Source: Takakia lepidozioides
Taxonomy: Eukaryota; Streptophyta; Takakiopsida; Takakiales; Takakiaceae
DNA length: 60,000 nucleotides
Reading direction: 5' to 3'
NCBI GenBank assembly: GCA_030704615.1
Contig: CM060731.1
Coordinates: forward strand, 23,376,001 to 23,436,000
The notes beneath the pieces were generated by a model. The model was not told the origin of the DNA. It saw nothing but the letters and a program-made list of their open reading frames with translations, and searched no databases. Position numbers and translations under genes: made by a program. This document shows, piece after piece, positions 1 to 11,427 of this stretch; within the stretch, counting starts at the first letter, position 1; every line of letters begins with the position of its first letter.

Positions 1-698
1 TGGGTGTTTTCCTTTTGCAAGTTTTTCCTTTCCGATGCAGGGGTTCTTGTTATCATACAATTTGTCACGATGAGATGTCGCCGGGAGTTGGCAAGCTACT
101 TGAAAGTGTCGGGGATGCGGATTATCAAGACCTGGAATTGTGTCAACAGCCTATATCTGACGAAGGGGGATTGCCCAGGGCAGAAGGTACGTTTCAAATA
201 CTTTATTTTTATGCCTTCTCTGTTGAAGTTCCATTGTACTGACTGTTATGAAGTCATGTTGTTCGCACTGCCTGAATTGAGTGCTTCAGCACACTCAGTT
301 TTGGCAGTGCATGAGCAATGACTCTGAACCCGTTCCATCCGGAATGGGTCTGCACTCCCACCCAGATGTGCTATGAAACATTCCTCACTAATTATTGACC
401 TCTTCATCGCAGACTCGTCTATTTGAGGCCGTCTGTCTCGTGAGGGTACATCCACTGTCGACTCCCACCACAGTGGTGGAGTTTGAGCTTCATGGGGGAG
501 GATGTTTCATAAACGAGAGGTTCGATCCTGTTGTCGATGACATGCACTACAACTATGTGGACTCCAACGTATGTTTGCGAAAGCCAAATGGAACGCCTTG
601 GAGAGGGGCCCGTGAAAAAAACCCGGTTTTTATCCAAACGATCATTGAGAGTTGTTCTCGGCCAGGGGCCCACATCATAGATCTCACTCTCGGCAGAG
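1..698 (+). pseudogene. ParB-methyltransferase gene, 3' fragment (copy 1)
   Basis: This is a partial second copy of the methyltransferase gene found at 8294-14934. Two exons are seen: 1-186, and 413-698 after an intron 187-412 (gtacgt...gcag). The same intron position and the same donor after the motif I codons (698/699) are present in the other copy. The first exon reads through the segment after motif IV (VFSFCKFFLSDAGVLV). The second ends in PWRGAREKNPVFIQ followed by IIDLTLGRG, the SAM-binding motif I of a beta-class N4/N6 DNA methyltransferase. The two exons join in phase 0 with no stop, so this stretch is better preserved than copy 2. The N-terminal part lies outside the window and I find no C-terminal exon downstream. 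Calling it a DNA methyltransferase is by family resemblance. Activity is unlikely for this truncated copy. Confidence 0.7.
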
Positions 699-816
699 GT
701 TTCTCTTCTTGCCTTTGTCATCGATTTCTTTTCTTCTGCACGTCCTATCGTGCGCATACATATCGCTACACAACTACATCGTTGTCCAAAACCACACAAC
801 ACATGTGCACGCCACA

Positions 817-930
817 CACTAGTATATCACTAGTCCACCACTAGTCAGCCACTAGTCCACCACTAGGCTACAACTAGTCAGTCACTAGGCTGCCACTATG
901 TTGCCCACTATGGCAGTCACTAGTCCACAA
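817..930. repeat. CACTAGTC-rich imperfect tandem repeat
   Basis: About ten imperfect iterations of an 8-11 bp unit containing CACTAGT(C/G) or CACTAGGC lie between the methyltransferase fragment and the gypsy integrase. No coding signal is visible. The stretch 699-1161 holds nothing else I can name. The repeat may belong to the 3' non-coding part of the gypsy element, but no LTR could be recognised. Confidence 0.6.
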
Positions 931-1161
931 TCGCCCCCCCTAGCTGGTGCTTAGGTCCCTCTAAGTCCAGGTAGCCACAAGATGTGATAGTGACCATAGC
1001 CTCACTAAGTCCTCCACCACTATCCCTACTACACTCAAACTCGATAGATCAAGAGGCCGGGTGCAAGAGTTGCCCCATCGTTAGTCGCCGTCTTGCAACC
1101 TGTGAACTTGAGCTTGGGATCTCATGTATTGACTCCTATGAGCTTGGCTTCCCATGTCTTG

Positions 1162-2223
1162 TTAGCTGCCTCCAGTCATGTCCACTGCCACTATCCCAAG
1201 TAGTGGACACAACCAATCTCCGTCAGGAACCTTCTCAAGAGGTGGTGTCAAGCATCCCATATGCCAACCCCTTGAGCATCGATCACACACCAGCATGGTG
1301 GCAGACCCACAGAGCATGCACCTCAAACCTGCAGGTACCACTGCCAAGTTTGGGTCAACTCTGCCATCGACATTGGGAAGGTAACATGGCGCACAATTAC
1401 GCACATGGTCCTTCCAAGTCATGCCATCCCAACCCTCCAAGATCAGGACCCCTGAGGGCAACACCTCTCGAACCCTCAGAATAACACGCCCTGCAGTAAC
1501 ATCAAGAGTTGTAGGAGCAGTCTGCTGCAAATAAACATAGTCACCAGGGCTAAACCTCTGAACCCCGGGACGATATCCTCCACCACGTATAGTGGCATAC
1601 CTCAACGTATCACGGTGCTGTGCAATGGCAAGGTTCTCAAAAGCCATGGGCATGACTTTCTTGAACAACTCTGCATGCTGATCACATGCACGTACCCACA
1701 CGTCCGGATCGTCAAGGTTAAGGACTTGAGCAGTGTCCCTACGAATGGCTGCAACCAAATCCGGCTCTCGGCCAAAGAGAAGGAAATATGGTGAGAAGGA
1801 GGCAAGTGATGCTTGTTTGCTGAACCTATAGCCCATGGCTAACCAAGGAACCTGAAGATCCCAATCTCCTAGGTGTCCTTTCTGCAAGCCATACTTGCGC
1901 AAACCCCTCTTCACCGTCTGAACAACTCTCTCTGCCAAGCCATCGGCCTCAGGATGATCCCGAGAAGTGGTGCGGTGGTCTATCAGGGCTTTATCACACA
2001 AAGCCTGAAACTCCCCCAAGAACTCTCTCCCTTGGTCCTTGAGTACCTCAGCTGGAGCACCAAATCGGCTAAGCACACGATCCAAGAATGCATACGCAGC
2101 CCCCTCACTAGCCTTGTCAGGCAATGGAACCAACTCAATCCACTTGGAGAAGTGCTCCACCATCACCAACACATATCTGTGGTGGCACATAGTCAGTGGC
2201 AACGGTCCTCCGAAGTCAAGACT
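1162..2223 (-). pseudogene. gypsy integrase core and C-terminal PHD finger
   Basis: The reading frame starts inside the integrase catalytic core (VLVMVEHFSKWIELVPLP; first Asp site lost or shifted, second around FGAPAEVLKDQGREF, the Glu region in DHPEADGLAERVVQTVKR). It continues through the chromo-like/GPY region (FSPGDYVYLQQ) and ends in a cysteine-histidine module beginning CMLCG, then CDRCSRGWHMGCL. This is a PHD-type zinc finger, a class known to read histone tails. In gypsy elements integrase C-terminal modules can steer integration, so a targeting role is an inference. The N-terminal part of the integrase lies beyond the insertion ending at 4387. The frame joins ...GYRW to SLDFGG exactly when that insertion is removed. 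Confidence 0.85.
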
Positions 2224-2227
2224 CCAC

Positions 2228-4387
2228 TGTAGTGTGAAAAGAAGGGGGCATAAATCTCCTTCTAGTTAACTCCTAAATTGTTCCTTATCCAAATACACAC
2301 TTACTCACACCACACTTAATCACTCCTACTCTATTCATGATCAGAGATTGGGTACCCTCATCCACGCCGCAGCGGAAGAGAAGACATGGACAGGGGTTGA
2401 GAAGTTTCTCAAACTTATAACTTGGCTCATTTGTAAACAGGGTATTGCATATGCCAGGGTTCTGTTTCCTAAATGTTTCAAGACATACATTATCACAAAA
2501 TCAGGTTAGCCAGCACCCATGAAGGGCAATCCCTTCATAATACTGGCAGGCCAGTTCCATGAAATACACATCAAGTTTTATGGTCACTGATTCAACTACA
2601 ACGGGCTCCAGGTTTTTCACACACACATAGCCTCACTTTGATGATCCACCATTTCTCTTTCAAGATCTCTTTTCCCCATCCCTTTGCATCAAGGACATAT
2701 GACACTTTCAACCCTCTCAATCCCTTCTTGCAGATACAAAATGGGCTACCAATAATCACCCTCAAGTGATCTTCTCTGTTGCAGCCCTCAGCCCCTGCAT
2801 GCTTCTAAGTAATCATGCAATCAGCAGCCAACAGGTTTACTTCCACCTGATTCATTCTCTCTGAAAATGCTACTGCCTAACCTAATTATATGGATGTTGC
2901 CCTCATTGTAAGTCATGGGCACTTCTTCTTTACTCAACCTCATTCACATCCTCCCAAAATAGGAAGCATCCTATGTTTAAGAACTGACTTCCCAACTTCT
3001 TGCAGCACTCCACACAACTTCCACCCTGCCTCACTTTCTCTCTACCACCAGGACTGGTATGAATTCCAGAAGTCTCCATTCCATTTGCCAAAATCTTTTT
3101 CTATCTCCCTCATTTCCATTGAGAGTATCTCTACCAAAATTTCATACTATCCCTAAGTAAGAGAAGACCTTGCATCTACAAACTTAGCTCTCTTATACTC
3201 CAACTGAAGCGGTGGGATTGCCTGCCCGAAATGGCACCTCACCATCTCTGTCAGCAGCTCCCTAACTCCTCTTGTCGTCTGAATGCCACGTTGTAAAAAC
3301 AAAGATCTATGCATGTCAGATCCTGTCATTGCTCTGCCACTCCACCTTTCAGATATTTCGTCGATTCAAGCGTTCAGTGAGTCATGACGGCTCTATTTCA
3401 ACCTATGGCAGTAACCTTGTTGCTTGCCAACTAACTACCCTATCCTACCATCTCTGCTAATCTACCCTACGATCTGATATGATAACAAGTAGACAGTCAT
3501 CATCTGAAAGCTTCTTGCTCTATACATTTCACTCCTTTGCCTCCTTATTTACAGATAACCTGTACCACTGTCCACAAGCCAACGCCCTCATGCTGGCGAT
3601 TGCATCAATCAACATGTGGTCAAGTCAGTAATCCCATCGCTGCCCGTCATCTGGCAGCAATTGCTTCTCCCACAAGTGCAGCTTTCAATAATCGCACATG
3701 AATGCAACGGCGGCAGTATCAGTTTGCACTCCCTACCTCTGGCAGATGCTCGTCGTGATGGAGCTGCTCCATCACTTTAACTAGCCTTTGATTGTGCCAA
3801 CAACCCCACTTTCTATTCCCTGTCAGCAGGCCGTTTCCCTTGCAGTTCATCCTCCCTGTCATCGTGGTCATGAGAGTAACGACGACACTGCCGCCCCTCC
3901 ACCGAGCTGCTTTCCCCGCAACCCTACATCTTCAGAGGTCAAATCACAGGCAGCACCGCCTCAATGCCTTCATTACTTCTGTCAGTAGCACATGATATTA
4001 CTTGCCCTTCATGAATTGTCCTGCAGCACTCCCTCTCTTCAAAACTATGAAACGATTATTGCACCGCCTCCCTTCACCTGGCTTGAGCAAAATTACCTAG
4101 CTGTTCCCTGCACGATTATCCTCCAGCAAGCCCTAAGCTTCCTCGACCCGTGTTTCTATGGTAATCACCAGCGATGAAAGCCATTCATCCTATGGATGAA
4201 AAAGGCGCATTTCATGACTTAGCCACATTTTGTCCTGGCAGCGCAATAGCATATTGTGCCCATGGAATTAACTGTAGGCATGGATACTTCCCTCCTTGTT
4301 ATTAGCACCAGGGCTCTCCCTTTGTAGTAATGCCGAATCCTGATGTCAAACAAAACTTCACTGTTACTCCCCTGCATTCACACTACA
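2228..4387. mobile_element. TG...CA element inserted in gypsy integrase (possible solo LTR or non-autonomous element)
   Basis: This 2,160-bp insertion begins TGTAGTGTGAA and ends TTCACACTACA, a perfect 11-bp terminal inversion. It is flanked by CCAC on both sides (2224-2227 and 4388-4391). Removing it with one CCAC restores the integrase frame across the junction. The interior has no convincing coding sequence. TG...CA ends with a 4-5 bp target duplication fit an LTR-type element, so a long solo LTR is my first guess. A non-autonomous DNA element is possible. Confidence 0.75.
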
Positions 4388-4651
4388 CCACCTATAGCCC
4401 AATCCTATGATTGGTAAAGGATGCAACTGTGGTGTAGGGCCGTTGAATGAAGCACGCACCCTGTCACACACCATGCACCTAGCCACAAACTGTTGCACCT
4501 CTGTATGCATACCACGCCACCAATACTGCCCCTGTAGTAAACTGTGAGTGCGTCGCACTCCAAAATGCCCCAACTCCTCATGGGCATGCCGCACTAACCG
4601 TGCACGCTGTGTGGGGTGAGGCACAATCCTCACCCAACCATCCTCCCACAC
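4388..4651 (-). pseudogene. gypsy integrase zinc-binding domain
   Basis: This reading frame carries the HHCC zinc-binding domain that precedes the integrase core: HAHEELGHFG for the two histidines and FVARCMVCDRVRA for the two cysteines. It runs directly to the insertion at 4387, where the coding sequence is cut between the Trp and Ser codons of GYRW/SLDF. The segment from here toward RNase H (4652-5065) is still recognisable as connecting sequence, with LHRPGLVNRDADGLSRNP, a typical gypsy RNase H-integrase linker. Confidence 0.85.
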
Positions 4652-4672
4652 TCAATGTAGGTGTATCCCCTC

Positions 4673-5389
4673 CTACTTGAACCTCTTGGCTTGTTGCAGG
4701 ATCCAATCCCTCTCCCTGGCAGTCACAGTGGCTGCCGTGTCTCCCGTGCCGAGGTAGTCCAACACAGCCGAATCCTCATGTATATCTCTGGCACCACCTG
4801 GCTCATCACTAGCCTCAGGGTCCTCAGACACTTTGTCTACAGTCATCCCTTTTGTAGGTCCAACCTGATCTTCCGATGCTAAGATACACAAAAATGCAGA
4901 TGCGTGCCATCCCGGCACCATCTCCTCGTCCGTCTCACCATGCCACCGAGCTCTAGTGTCATCTTGCTGGCTCGTGCAGGGATTGCGACTCAATCCATCC
5001 GCATCCCGATTGACCAAACCCGGTCGATGCACAACCTGAAAGTCATATTCCTGGAGTACGAGTGCCTACCGTGCAAGCTTCCCCGTAAGCTTGTCTGACT
5101 CCATCAACCACTTAAGTGGCTGGTGATCCGTGACAAGGGTGAAAAAATTGCCGTATAGATAGCACCTGAAGTGTGCCACGGCCCACACTGCAGCTAAGCA
5201 CTCTCCCTCATATGAGCTGTACTTAGCCTCTGCAGCGTTGTTCGAGCGGCTAGCATAAGCCACTACAAACTTTCTTCCCTCATCATCCACCTGTGTGAGC
5301 ACCGCTCCAAGCCCCAGCATGCTCCAATCCATATGCAGCTGAAAGGGACGCCCCCTGATAGGTCGTCTCAGGATAGGTGCCGAGGTCAA
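4673..5389 (-). pseudogene. gypsy RNase H domain and linker
   Basis: The frame 5389-5066 reads FQLHMDWSMLGLGAVLTQVD, AEAKYSSYEGECLAAVWAV and FTLVTDHQPLKWLMES. These are the characteristic blocks of the RT-associated RNase H of Ty3/gypsy elements. A shift near 5066 is followed by the linker frame 5032-4673. RNase H removes the RNA strand during reverse transcription. The copy is broken by frameshifts and not expected to be active. Confidence 0.85.
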
Positions 5390-6335
5390 CCTCGCCTTGA
5401 GCTCTTGAAAAGCTCGTTCCTGCTCATCTTTCCACTACCACTCCTGGTCCACCTTGATCAGCTTGGTTAGAGCCTTTGCAATGGTACTAAATCCCTTGAC
5501 AAACCGTCTATAATAGTTTGCCAACCCCATGAAAGCTCAAACTCGGCTCACATCCGTGGGACGTGGAATTTGTGCAATGGCCTCTACCTTAGTCTGCTGT
5601 ACCCCCAATCCTCCAGGATATATCATGTGACCCAGATACTCAATCTGGTTGTGGAAAAACTTGCACTTCCCCGGATGCAACTTCAATCCGTGCGCTCTCA
5701 AGCGCTCCATACCACCTGAAGGTGTCTTTCATGCTCCTCCACCGTAACACTAAAGATGATGATATCATCTATGTAGCACCGAGCAAAGTCCACCCCTGCT
5801 AAAATCCTATCCATGACTCTCTGAAACTCTGTAGGAGCATTCTTAAGCCAAATGGTAAGAACCGCCACTGATATAGGCAATCCTTGCCGTGCTCATTGAT
5901 CCCCCAGAATGCCGTCTTCTGCTTGTCCGCCTCCTTGATTGGCAACTGGTGATATCCGGATCGTAAATCCAAAGTGCTAAAGACCTTAGCATGCCCAATG
6001 GCATCAAAGATCTCCTCTGGTATTGACATGGCATACTTATCGGACTTGGTCTGACAATTTACAGGCCGGTAATCACCGCACATACGTCTCTCCGTCCAAT
6101 TGCCATAGACATCCTTCTTGGCTAGCATCAATGTGGCTGAAGCATACTCTCCACCAAAGAGCTCCACCAAACCTGCCTCCCAGAGATCTTGAGTCCTCAT
6201 CTGAATCAAAGACCTCTCCATGTCACTGTATCTATAGGGTCTCCGAAAGATTGGCGTGTCATTGGCCAACTCAATACGGATCTCTTGACCCATCAGTGCT
6301 CCCAAGTCCTTCAAACTGAAGGCAAAGCAATTCAT
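5390..6335 (-). pseudogene. gypsy reverse transcriptase
   Basis: The fingers and palm are well preserved: PIFRRPYRYSDMERSLI, ASATLMLAKKD, RMCGDYRPVN, AKVFSTLDLRSGYHQLPI with the first catalytic Asp, WRFLPFGL, then after a frameshift APTEFQRVMDRIL and the catalytic box CYIDDIIIF (YIDD) near 5780. The thumb region (5390-5700) is present but out of frame. It is a Ty3/gypsy-type enzyme by motif spelling. At least one frameshift around 5850 and others downstream inactivate it. Confidence 0.9.
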
Positions 6336-6719
6336 GTAAGCCCTTAGGAACCGCCGTATACGTCGTCTCTCTTCTCCAGTGACAATGGGTCCAATGTCAG
6401 GCTCCCAATTGTCCTCTGTAACTGCAACCTTAAGTCCAGTGGGCTTAGAGGTAGAGGACGCGTCCAGTGGTTGCTATGTTGCAACCTCTTGAGCAGTACT
6501 CCCTACCTATTCAGTCAGTGACAAGGCCTCATCCTGCCCCATCATCTCATCCTCAAGGACTTCCTCCACCCGAGAAAAATCCCCAACCTCATCTATCACC
6601 GCCACCTTGGCTGCCAACTCCATCTAAACCTCGAGCACCTCCCACGTGTGCCATGGATGTCTGCACCCCGTGGTCCTCACATGCTCGCCCCCACTCACTG
6701 CCTGTACCGTCTCGGTAGG

Positions 6720-7420
6720 CAGAGAGACCATCGAGGGAAGTGTACTCCGCACTCTGCGTTGCTCAGCCATAGCCAAGCTGATAATCCAGTCAAGCAATTG
6801 AGATCCATTGCTTGCCCCAACACCTGACGACGTGATGCCTCAGAAAGAGGCGACACCGCCGTCGTATCAGTGGTAAAACCCATTGCCCGCTCACGCTCGT
6901 TAGCATTAGGCTCCACTAACTGCTGCAACTGAGTATCCCACAGGAGGCCAGGTCCACTATCCCGGAAAGCATGCGATGCTGGGAAGCTGAGCAATGTAGG
7001 TAATGCTGCTCGTGGTTGACCCACCTTGTTGACCACTGCCAAAGGCGAACGGTCATCGTGTTTCTCACGCTGAGACTGCCTCCCTGTGTCCAGAATGCTA
7101 TCCACTGTGAGATATGTTGGCCGCTGCACCCCATCAAATGCACGCTTGAGCAGTGCGGGTGACATCAAGTTAGTCCACCATAGCCGGCAACAACTCAGGG
7201 TACTGCTGCACCAACTGAGCAACATGGCGAAGTGAAACGCGTCCTGCAGTCTCATCCCTCTCTACATACAGGTAACGCCGAACTCGTACACCTGTCTGTA
7301 ACACAGCAGCCAATCCGGTGCTGATCCTGCCAGATAAGTCCAGAAGACAAATGCCTTTATCCGGATACTGCCACACAATAGGTGTGGTGTCCAATGGAGA
7401 CAATTGAGGTGGTCCTGGTG
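6720..7420 (-). pseudogene. Dnmt3-like C5-cytosine methyltransferase domain of the gypsy polyprotein, internally deleted
   Basis: Reading down from 7420 the frame contains DKGICLLDLSGRISTGLAAVL, the SAM-binding motif I, followed by YLYVERDE as motif II. After a frameshift the second part (7255-6720) has VDSILDTGR, VNKVGQPRAALPTLL and, near its end, NERERAMGF...TAVSPLSEASRRQVLGQAMDLNC, which match motifs VIII-X of Dnmt3/Dcm-type enzymes. No Pro-Cys catalytic motif (IV) or motif VI can be found between about 7140 and 7190, so the catalytic middle is missing. Position between protease and RT shows that it is a passenger domain of the retroelement. Cytosine methyltransferases captured by gypsy elements are known from charophyte algae. 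Host-gene origin is less likely. Confidence 0.75.
7410..7420. repeat. 11-bp target-site duplication, left
   Basis: TGGTCCTGGTG here is repeated exactly at 19713-19723. Joining the flanks with a single copy keeps the gypsy frame (APGPPQLSPLD), so it is the target site of the 12.3-kb insertion. Confidence 0.85.
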
Positions 7421-7433
7421 GGGGGGGTGCTAT

Positions 7434-7493
7434 TCCGTGAGCCTGGAGGCGTGAGCCTGTGAGCCCAGGAAAGCGTGAGCCCAGCACAGGCTC
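7434..7493. repeat. Left subterminal GTGAGC cluster of the Mutator-like element
   Basis: Four GTGAGC(C/T) motifs in direct orientation and one inverted copy (GGCTCACG) occur within 60 bp of the left end. The right end (19607-19700) has a similar cluster. Such clusters are usual transposase-binding regions in Mutator-like elements; binding is inferred. Confidence 0.6.
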
Positions 7494-10400
7494 ACGCCAC
7501 GTCAGCATGCAAACAGTGCCTATTTCCGCGGATGTCACCTATTTCCGCGGGTTGATGTGGGGAGAATTGAGAATGCCTGAACAGTCTTTGATGAGGTGGA
7601 CTTCACCGTGATGGATTCACCAACCATTCTTCTAGCAGGAATGGTTTGGGGACGTACTAGCAAATGATGCGAGAATGATGTAAACGAACCAAAGTGGTTT
7701 GTTTGTTTTTGCAATGTACTCAAGTCTGTGAGGTCCACAAAACAACAAATATATTGAAGGAACAATCCGGGCAGTCCATGCAACCCCCATCTCCAACAAT
7801 AGTTTGGAACCATGAATGTGAATTCCACGCACACATTGCAAAGGACAATAAGGACACACAACCATCCCATTTCAAATTTGTCCCAGAATTAAACCAAAAG
7901 AAGACTTCATATCAAGTGTCGCAGTCATCACAATCAGTGTCCACCCTCCTGCTATGTCATCTACAAAGATTCTGGCCCCAACACACGTGTTCTACGAAGG
8001 CCATCGCAAGGTGGACTCTGAGTGCCATGAACGGACATGCTTGCTGCGAGTGCCTCCGCATAGACAGGTAGCACACAAGACCGAGGAGGACTGAAAACAA
8101 GTCCAAATAGGTGTGATAGCCCAGGAGGGCAAGTGGAAGCACGCGGACTCCTACACATGTCCACAAAATCCCATTTTTAACACAATGATGCAATGCACAA
8201 GTCCAACGAAGAGGATGTCTCCCATGTGCACTTTGCCTCAAGAACAGTGATTCTCGATATTGAAACAACAATGCAAGCATGCACAGGTTGAACTTACTCA
8301 CAGGCAAAGTCGGAGTCCAGCTCCTTGTCAGAAGTCTCCTCTGTATCAGTATCAGCGGGACGGGGGGTTCGGAAGGACTGAGAAGTGTGTCCACCCAAAC
8401 CCATCAGGAGGTTCTTGTAAATCTCAGCATCCCCTTCAATCCCAAAGAGATGTCGCGCACTGGCCTTGCAAGTGTGGTACGAAGCACCTGCAGTGGAATA
8501 GAATGAAGTAAGCAGACATTGAAGACACATTCGGAACGGTGGAAAGTGCTGAAAGTGCAAGCTCAATCAAAACCTCATGAAATGTGAATGTTGAAGAGAC
8601 GAACCTGTGCCCATCGACAAATCCAGAACTCTGGCGTCTGTGTAGGTGCAGCACTCCACAATCGTTTGAATGAAAGCCGGGCTCCTCTCCCTCGCCCCTC
8701 TCCAAGGAACCCCATTCCCCTTCGCAAGCACACGTTGCTGTCGACGTAGTTGTGATGCATGTCATCCGTGGGAGGATCTGTCCTGTCATCTATGAACTTG
8801 CCCCGTGAGTGATGGCAACTCCGTAATGCCGGCCGGAGTCGTTGGTGGATGCACCGGACGAGACAAACAGCTTCAAACAGACGAGTCTGCAAACATGACA
8901 TCCACAAGGAACTAAGAACCAAAAAAAATCGGGCCCCTACATATGAGTTCGAGCGACCTATACAACACAATCCCAGAACAAAAAAGAAGAGGAAGAAGAA
9001 GGGAAACTCACCATCTCTCCCGGACGATCCCCTTCGTAAGGTACATGCTGTTCACACAATTCCATGTCTTCACGACTCTCATGCCCGAGGCTTTCAAATA
9101 GCTGGCAAGGGCACGGCGACACCGAACATCGATGGACTGGATGAGCACCAAAACACCTGCATCGGAAAGGAAGAAGTTGCAAAAGGAAAAAACCCACCGC
9201 CAGTAGCGCTCATCAAATGCATTCCAACCCGGACAAGCACCCGATGGAGGGATATCCGGGACTACCAACCATCAGGGATGTCCAAGATGATGAGTTCGGC
9301 TGCATATGGCTTCTCCTTCCCGTTCACCCACGATTTGGTCATTTTAGCCTGCAAACAAAAATAAAATGGAATTCTGACAAGTTTATAAACGATCCATGCC
9401 CACAGACAGACAAAGAGAGCAGAAGCCACAGAACCCAAAGAGAACACGCACCGTGCTGAGGAACTCGACAATCCTCTCCCACACTGGTGATGGCTTGCCC
9501 TTGTAATCAGATTTCTTCGACTCCATCATGGCAAGGAACCCGACGTTGGCAATCTCCAACCTGGTTGGGCGAATGACCCTCGTGGGATGTTCCACTGCAT
9601 GGTACGGGTCCTTGGGATCAACCACCCCTTGTTTTTTCTCCCGGATCCCCTACCATGCGGTGGAGTCTGCTGGACATGCTCCACAGGGCCAATAGCTGCA
9701 ACACTTCCCTGCCCTTGTGCCACCTTCCCTCTACCCTTCCCTTCCCCACAACACCAGCAACATCTTTTCCCTTTGCCTTTCTTCCTCTACCCGGGGTATC
9801 CTGAGTGGGAGGCTCCTTCTCTGCAAGAGTCCTCAGATTACGCTCATGAATGTCGAGGTCCGCTGCTGCGGCCGGCAGTGGCTGCAATACGGTCATTCTC
9901 TCTCCTCAAAGACACCTCTACAGCTGGGGTCTCTGAAGGAGGGCAATCCAAATACCAACCACAAGAAGAAAGATGGTCTGGGCCCCAGTCATGCAAGATC
10001 CCAGCAGTGAACATGGTCTGGTTGCCAGCAGGGACAAGCCAAAGGTCCACGAAATCTGGATGTTTGTCCAGCAATTCTCTTCCAGGAGAACAAACTTAAT
10101 GTACCTGCAGGAACAGACACAGCCTCATTTTCCAATGCACATATTGTGTCCCAGATTTTTCATCACACCAGGAAGACCCCCCTTAAACAGTATGCCACAC
10201 AACACATTGCAACCACAACAGAAGTAAAGAGTGCAAGGGTGTGCACCTGTAAAGGCATCGTTTCCAGGCTTCCTCTCCTTTTTCCTGCTGGTCAAGCTCA
10301 TTTGTTCGACTGATGCCACCCTCCTTGCTGAACTCTCTAAAGAAACCAAGAGTGCCACACTGTGGCTCTCCATTTCCTCATGTATGCTTCGAAGGAGACC

Positions 10401-11427
10401 TTCGGAGCTGTCATAGTGATGCCATAGTCAGCCAGCTGAGTATGCAGAAACCGATCGGGCCCTTTCTTCCAACTGCAAAACAATTGAAATGGAAGAATGA
10501 ACCAAAAAACATCACAGCGAATGTAAGAGGCAATGGGAAGAGAAGGACAGGAAAAGAGAAAAGAAAGTGAGATACGAGAGGACATCACACCTGGCTCCAG
10601 TAAGTGGCCTTGTGAAGCCAGGTGTCCAGCACATTGTCACTGACAGGAACGACACGCTGGGTCTTCTTCTCTTTCTCTGGCCTTGGGAACATGTGGGTAT
10701 CCCTAACTGTGGGATCGGAGTTCCATATCTGTAGCCACTTCACCTTCTGTTCAGAAGACACGACGGCGGTAGACAACCTGTGCAACTTCTCCTGGGCCAT
10801 CTCGGCTTGCCTGGCTTGTTATAATGGTTTTTTATCTCCAGGAGAAACTGCGGCCCGAATGATGGTCGGCAATTCTCAACTGCTTCACAAAAGCACTCAT
10901 TATTGTCCTTCTTGTAGCGTTCATCTCCTTCTGGATGTGACTTTCAACCCCCTTTGCTGTCCTTCTCTCCTCAGGGGTAGAGCTGTAGTATTCCAGTTTG
11001 CCACGCTCCCCTGCATCTGCAATGTCTTGCTGCAAGGGAATGCAAGAGAGTTGCATCAATCCAAGGTCAAGGGAGACAGACAGAAACAAACATGTGGAAG
11101 CAGGAATATGGAAAGGCCAGATGAAGGAAGATGTATCTCACCGTGTACATGTACTCCATGAAAGCCTCACGGGTCAACGAGTACCACGTTTCCGAAGTCT
11201 TGGAGCTTTCGCATTTCTTATACATCTCTGCCGAAAGGATGGTCTTGAAGTTGGTCAAGGGCATCTGCCCGATCCTTTGTATCCTACAGTGTGTGAACCA
11301 GACTCGTTTTGACATGCGATGTCTCCGTCCCTCTGCAGAATGATATCTGAATTTCAGAATGTAATTCAAGGACTTGAATCAAGGAAGAACGGAACCAGAA
11401 GTGCAACATGTACAATGAGAAACCAAC

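Noticed and set aside
699-844. Continuation of the copy 1 methyltransferase frame
   Set aside because: The conserved donor at 699 ends the exon; the following residues do not match the C-terminal exon of the other copy.
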